Shown here: positions 6,112 through 6,295 of the stretch, piece after piece | Layout of the letters: every line of letters starts with the position of its first letter | Position numbering within the stretch: position 1 is the first letter of the stretch | Origin: Firmicutes bacterium UBA4996 | GTDB taxonomy: Bacteria > Bacillota > Limnochordia > Darwinibacteriales > Darwinibacteriaceae | Reading direction: 5' to 3' | Length of the DNA stretch: 6,295 nt | Assembly: GCA_002396805.1 (NCBI GenBank) | Contig: DGYW01000042.1 | Coordinates: 19,899 to 26,193, forward strand | Notes under the pieces: generated by a model | Seen by the model: only the letters and a program-made list of their open reading frames with translations | The model's database searches: none | What the model was told of the DNA's origin: nothing | Translations under genes and position numbers: made by a program

Positions 6112-6295
6112 GTGGGCAGAAAAATTAAGGAACGGTTTATCCTTACAATTTTCGCCTTAGTTTTGATGATTGTGGGGTTCTTTGCTGGTCAATATTATTT
6201 AAGTCGCATCTATGAGCAGCAGGTGGAAGTGGGCTATAGGAGAGCACTAAGTGAATTTGCCACCCATTTGCAGGAATTAAGCACTGAAGTAGGGA
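6112..6295 (+). CDS. ypeB: Germination protein YpeB, N-terminal part (runs off the right edge)
   Basis: 61 codons are visible, starting at GTG 6112 and preceded by a purine-rich AGGGGGTGG stretch (6098-6106) that overlaps the sleB stop codon. The product has a basic start (GRKIKER), one membrane segment (about residues 9-30), then a helical region with the pattern VGYRRALSEFATHLQELS, which resembles the YQRAF-x-LTYHID-x-LHDEIG region that follows the membrane segment in Bacillus YpeB. In Bacillus, YpeB and SleB stabilise each other in the dormant spore and YpeB is required for SleB to be present; its C-terminal PepSY domains are outside this window. The 12-nt gap to sleB and the shared direction indicate one operon. 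Identification rests on position and a short N-terminal match. Confidence 0.8.
   Translation, partial: MGRKIKERFILTIFALVLMIVGFFAGQYYLSRIYEQQVEVGYRRALSEFATHLQELSTEVG

Overview
This window comes from an endospore-forming Firmicute. The main evidence is a sleB-ypeB germination gene pair at the right-hand end. GC content is moderate (mid-40s per cent by eye), Shine-Dalgarno sequences are strong (GGAGG, AAGGAGG), and a consensus SigA promoter is present. A clostridial or Peptococcaceae-like lineage fits best, but the species cannot be named from this sequence.

Layout, left to right. (1) 1-1855, minus strand: a class A penicillin-binding protein (PBP1A-type), cut off at its C-terminus by the window edge. 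The fold-level sequence of both domains is clear, but every catalytic motif is degenerate: the GT51 active-site region is deleted and the transpeptidase SxxK, SxN and KTG motifs read TTLR, DLN and TAS. (2) 1856-1998: a divergent intergenic region with a consensus SigA promoter for the next gene. (3) 2005-2328, plus strand: a classical thioredoxin with WCGPC. (4) 2339-2372: a hairpin terminator shared by two convergent genes. (5) 2383-5499, minus strand: a full-length RND-family efflux transporter (1038 aa) with no adaptor or outer-membrane gene beside it. (6) 5500-5592: a short divergent gap. (7) 5593-6099, plus strand: a short SleB-type spore cortex hydrolase. (8) 6112-6295, plus strand: the start of ypeB, running off the right edge.

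The genes do not form one operon. There are four transcription units: PBP leftward, thioredoxin rightward, RND pump leftward, sleB-ypeB rightward. The loose theme is the cell envelope and peptidoglycan. SleB and YpeB act together on spore cortex during germination. The PBP belongs to a wall-synthesis family but looks unable to do either synthesis reaction. The most unusual item is this apparently doubly dead class A PBP, which keeps an open reading frame of at least 618 codons, so it looks like a maintained pseudoenzyme rather than a decayed gene.
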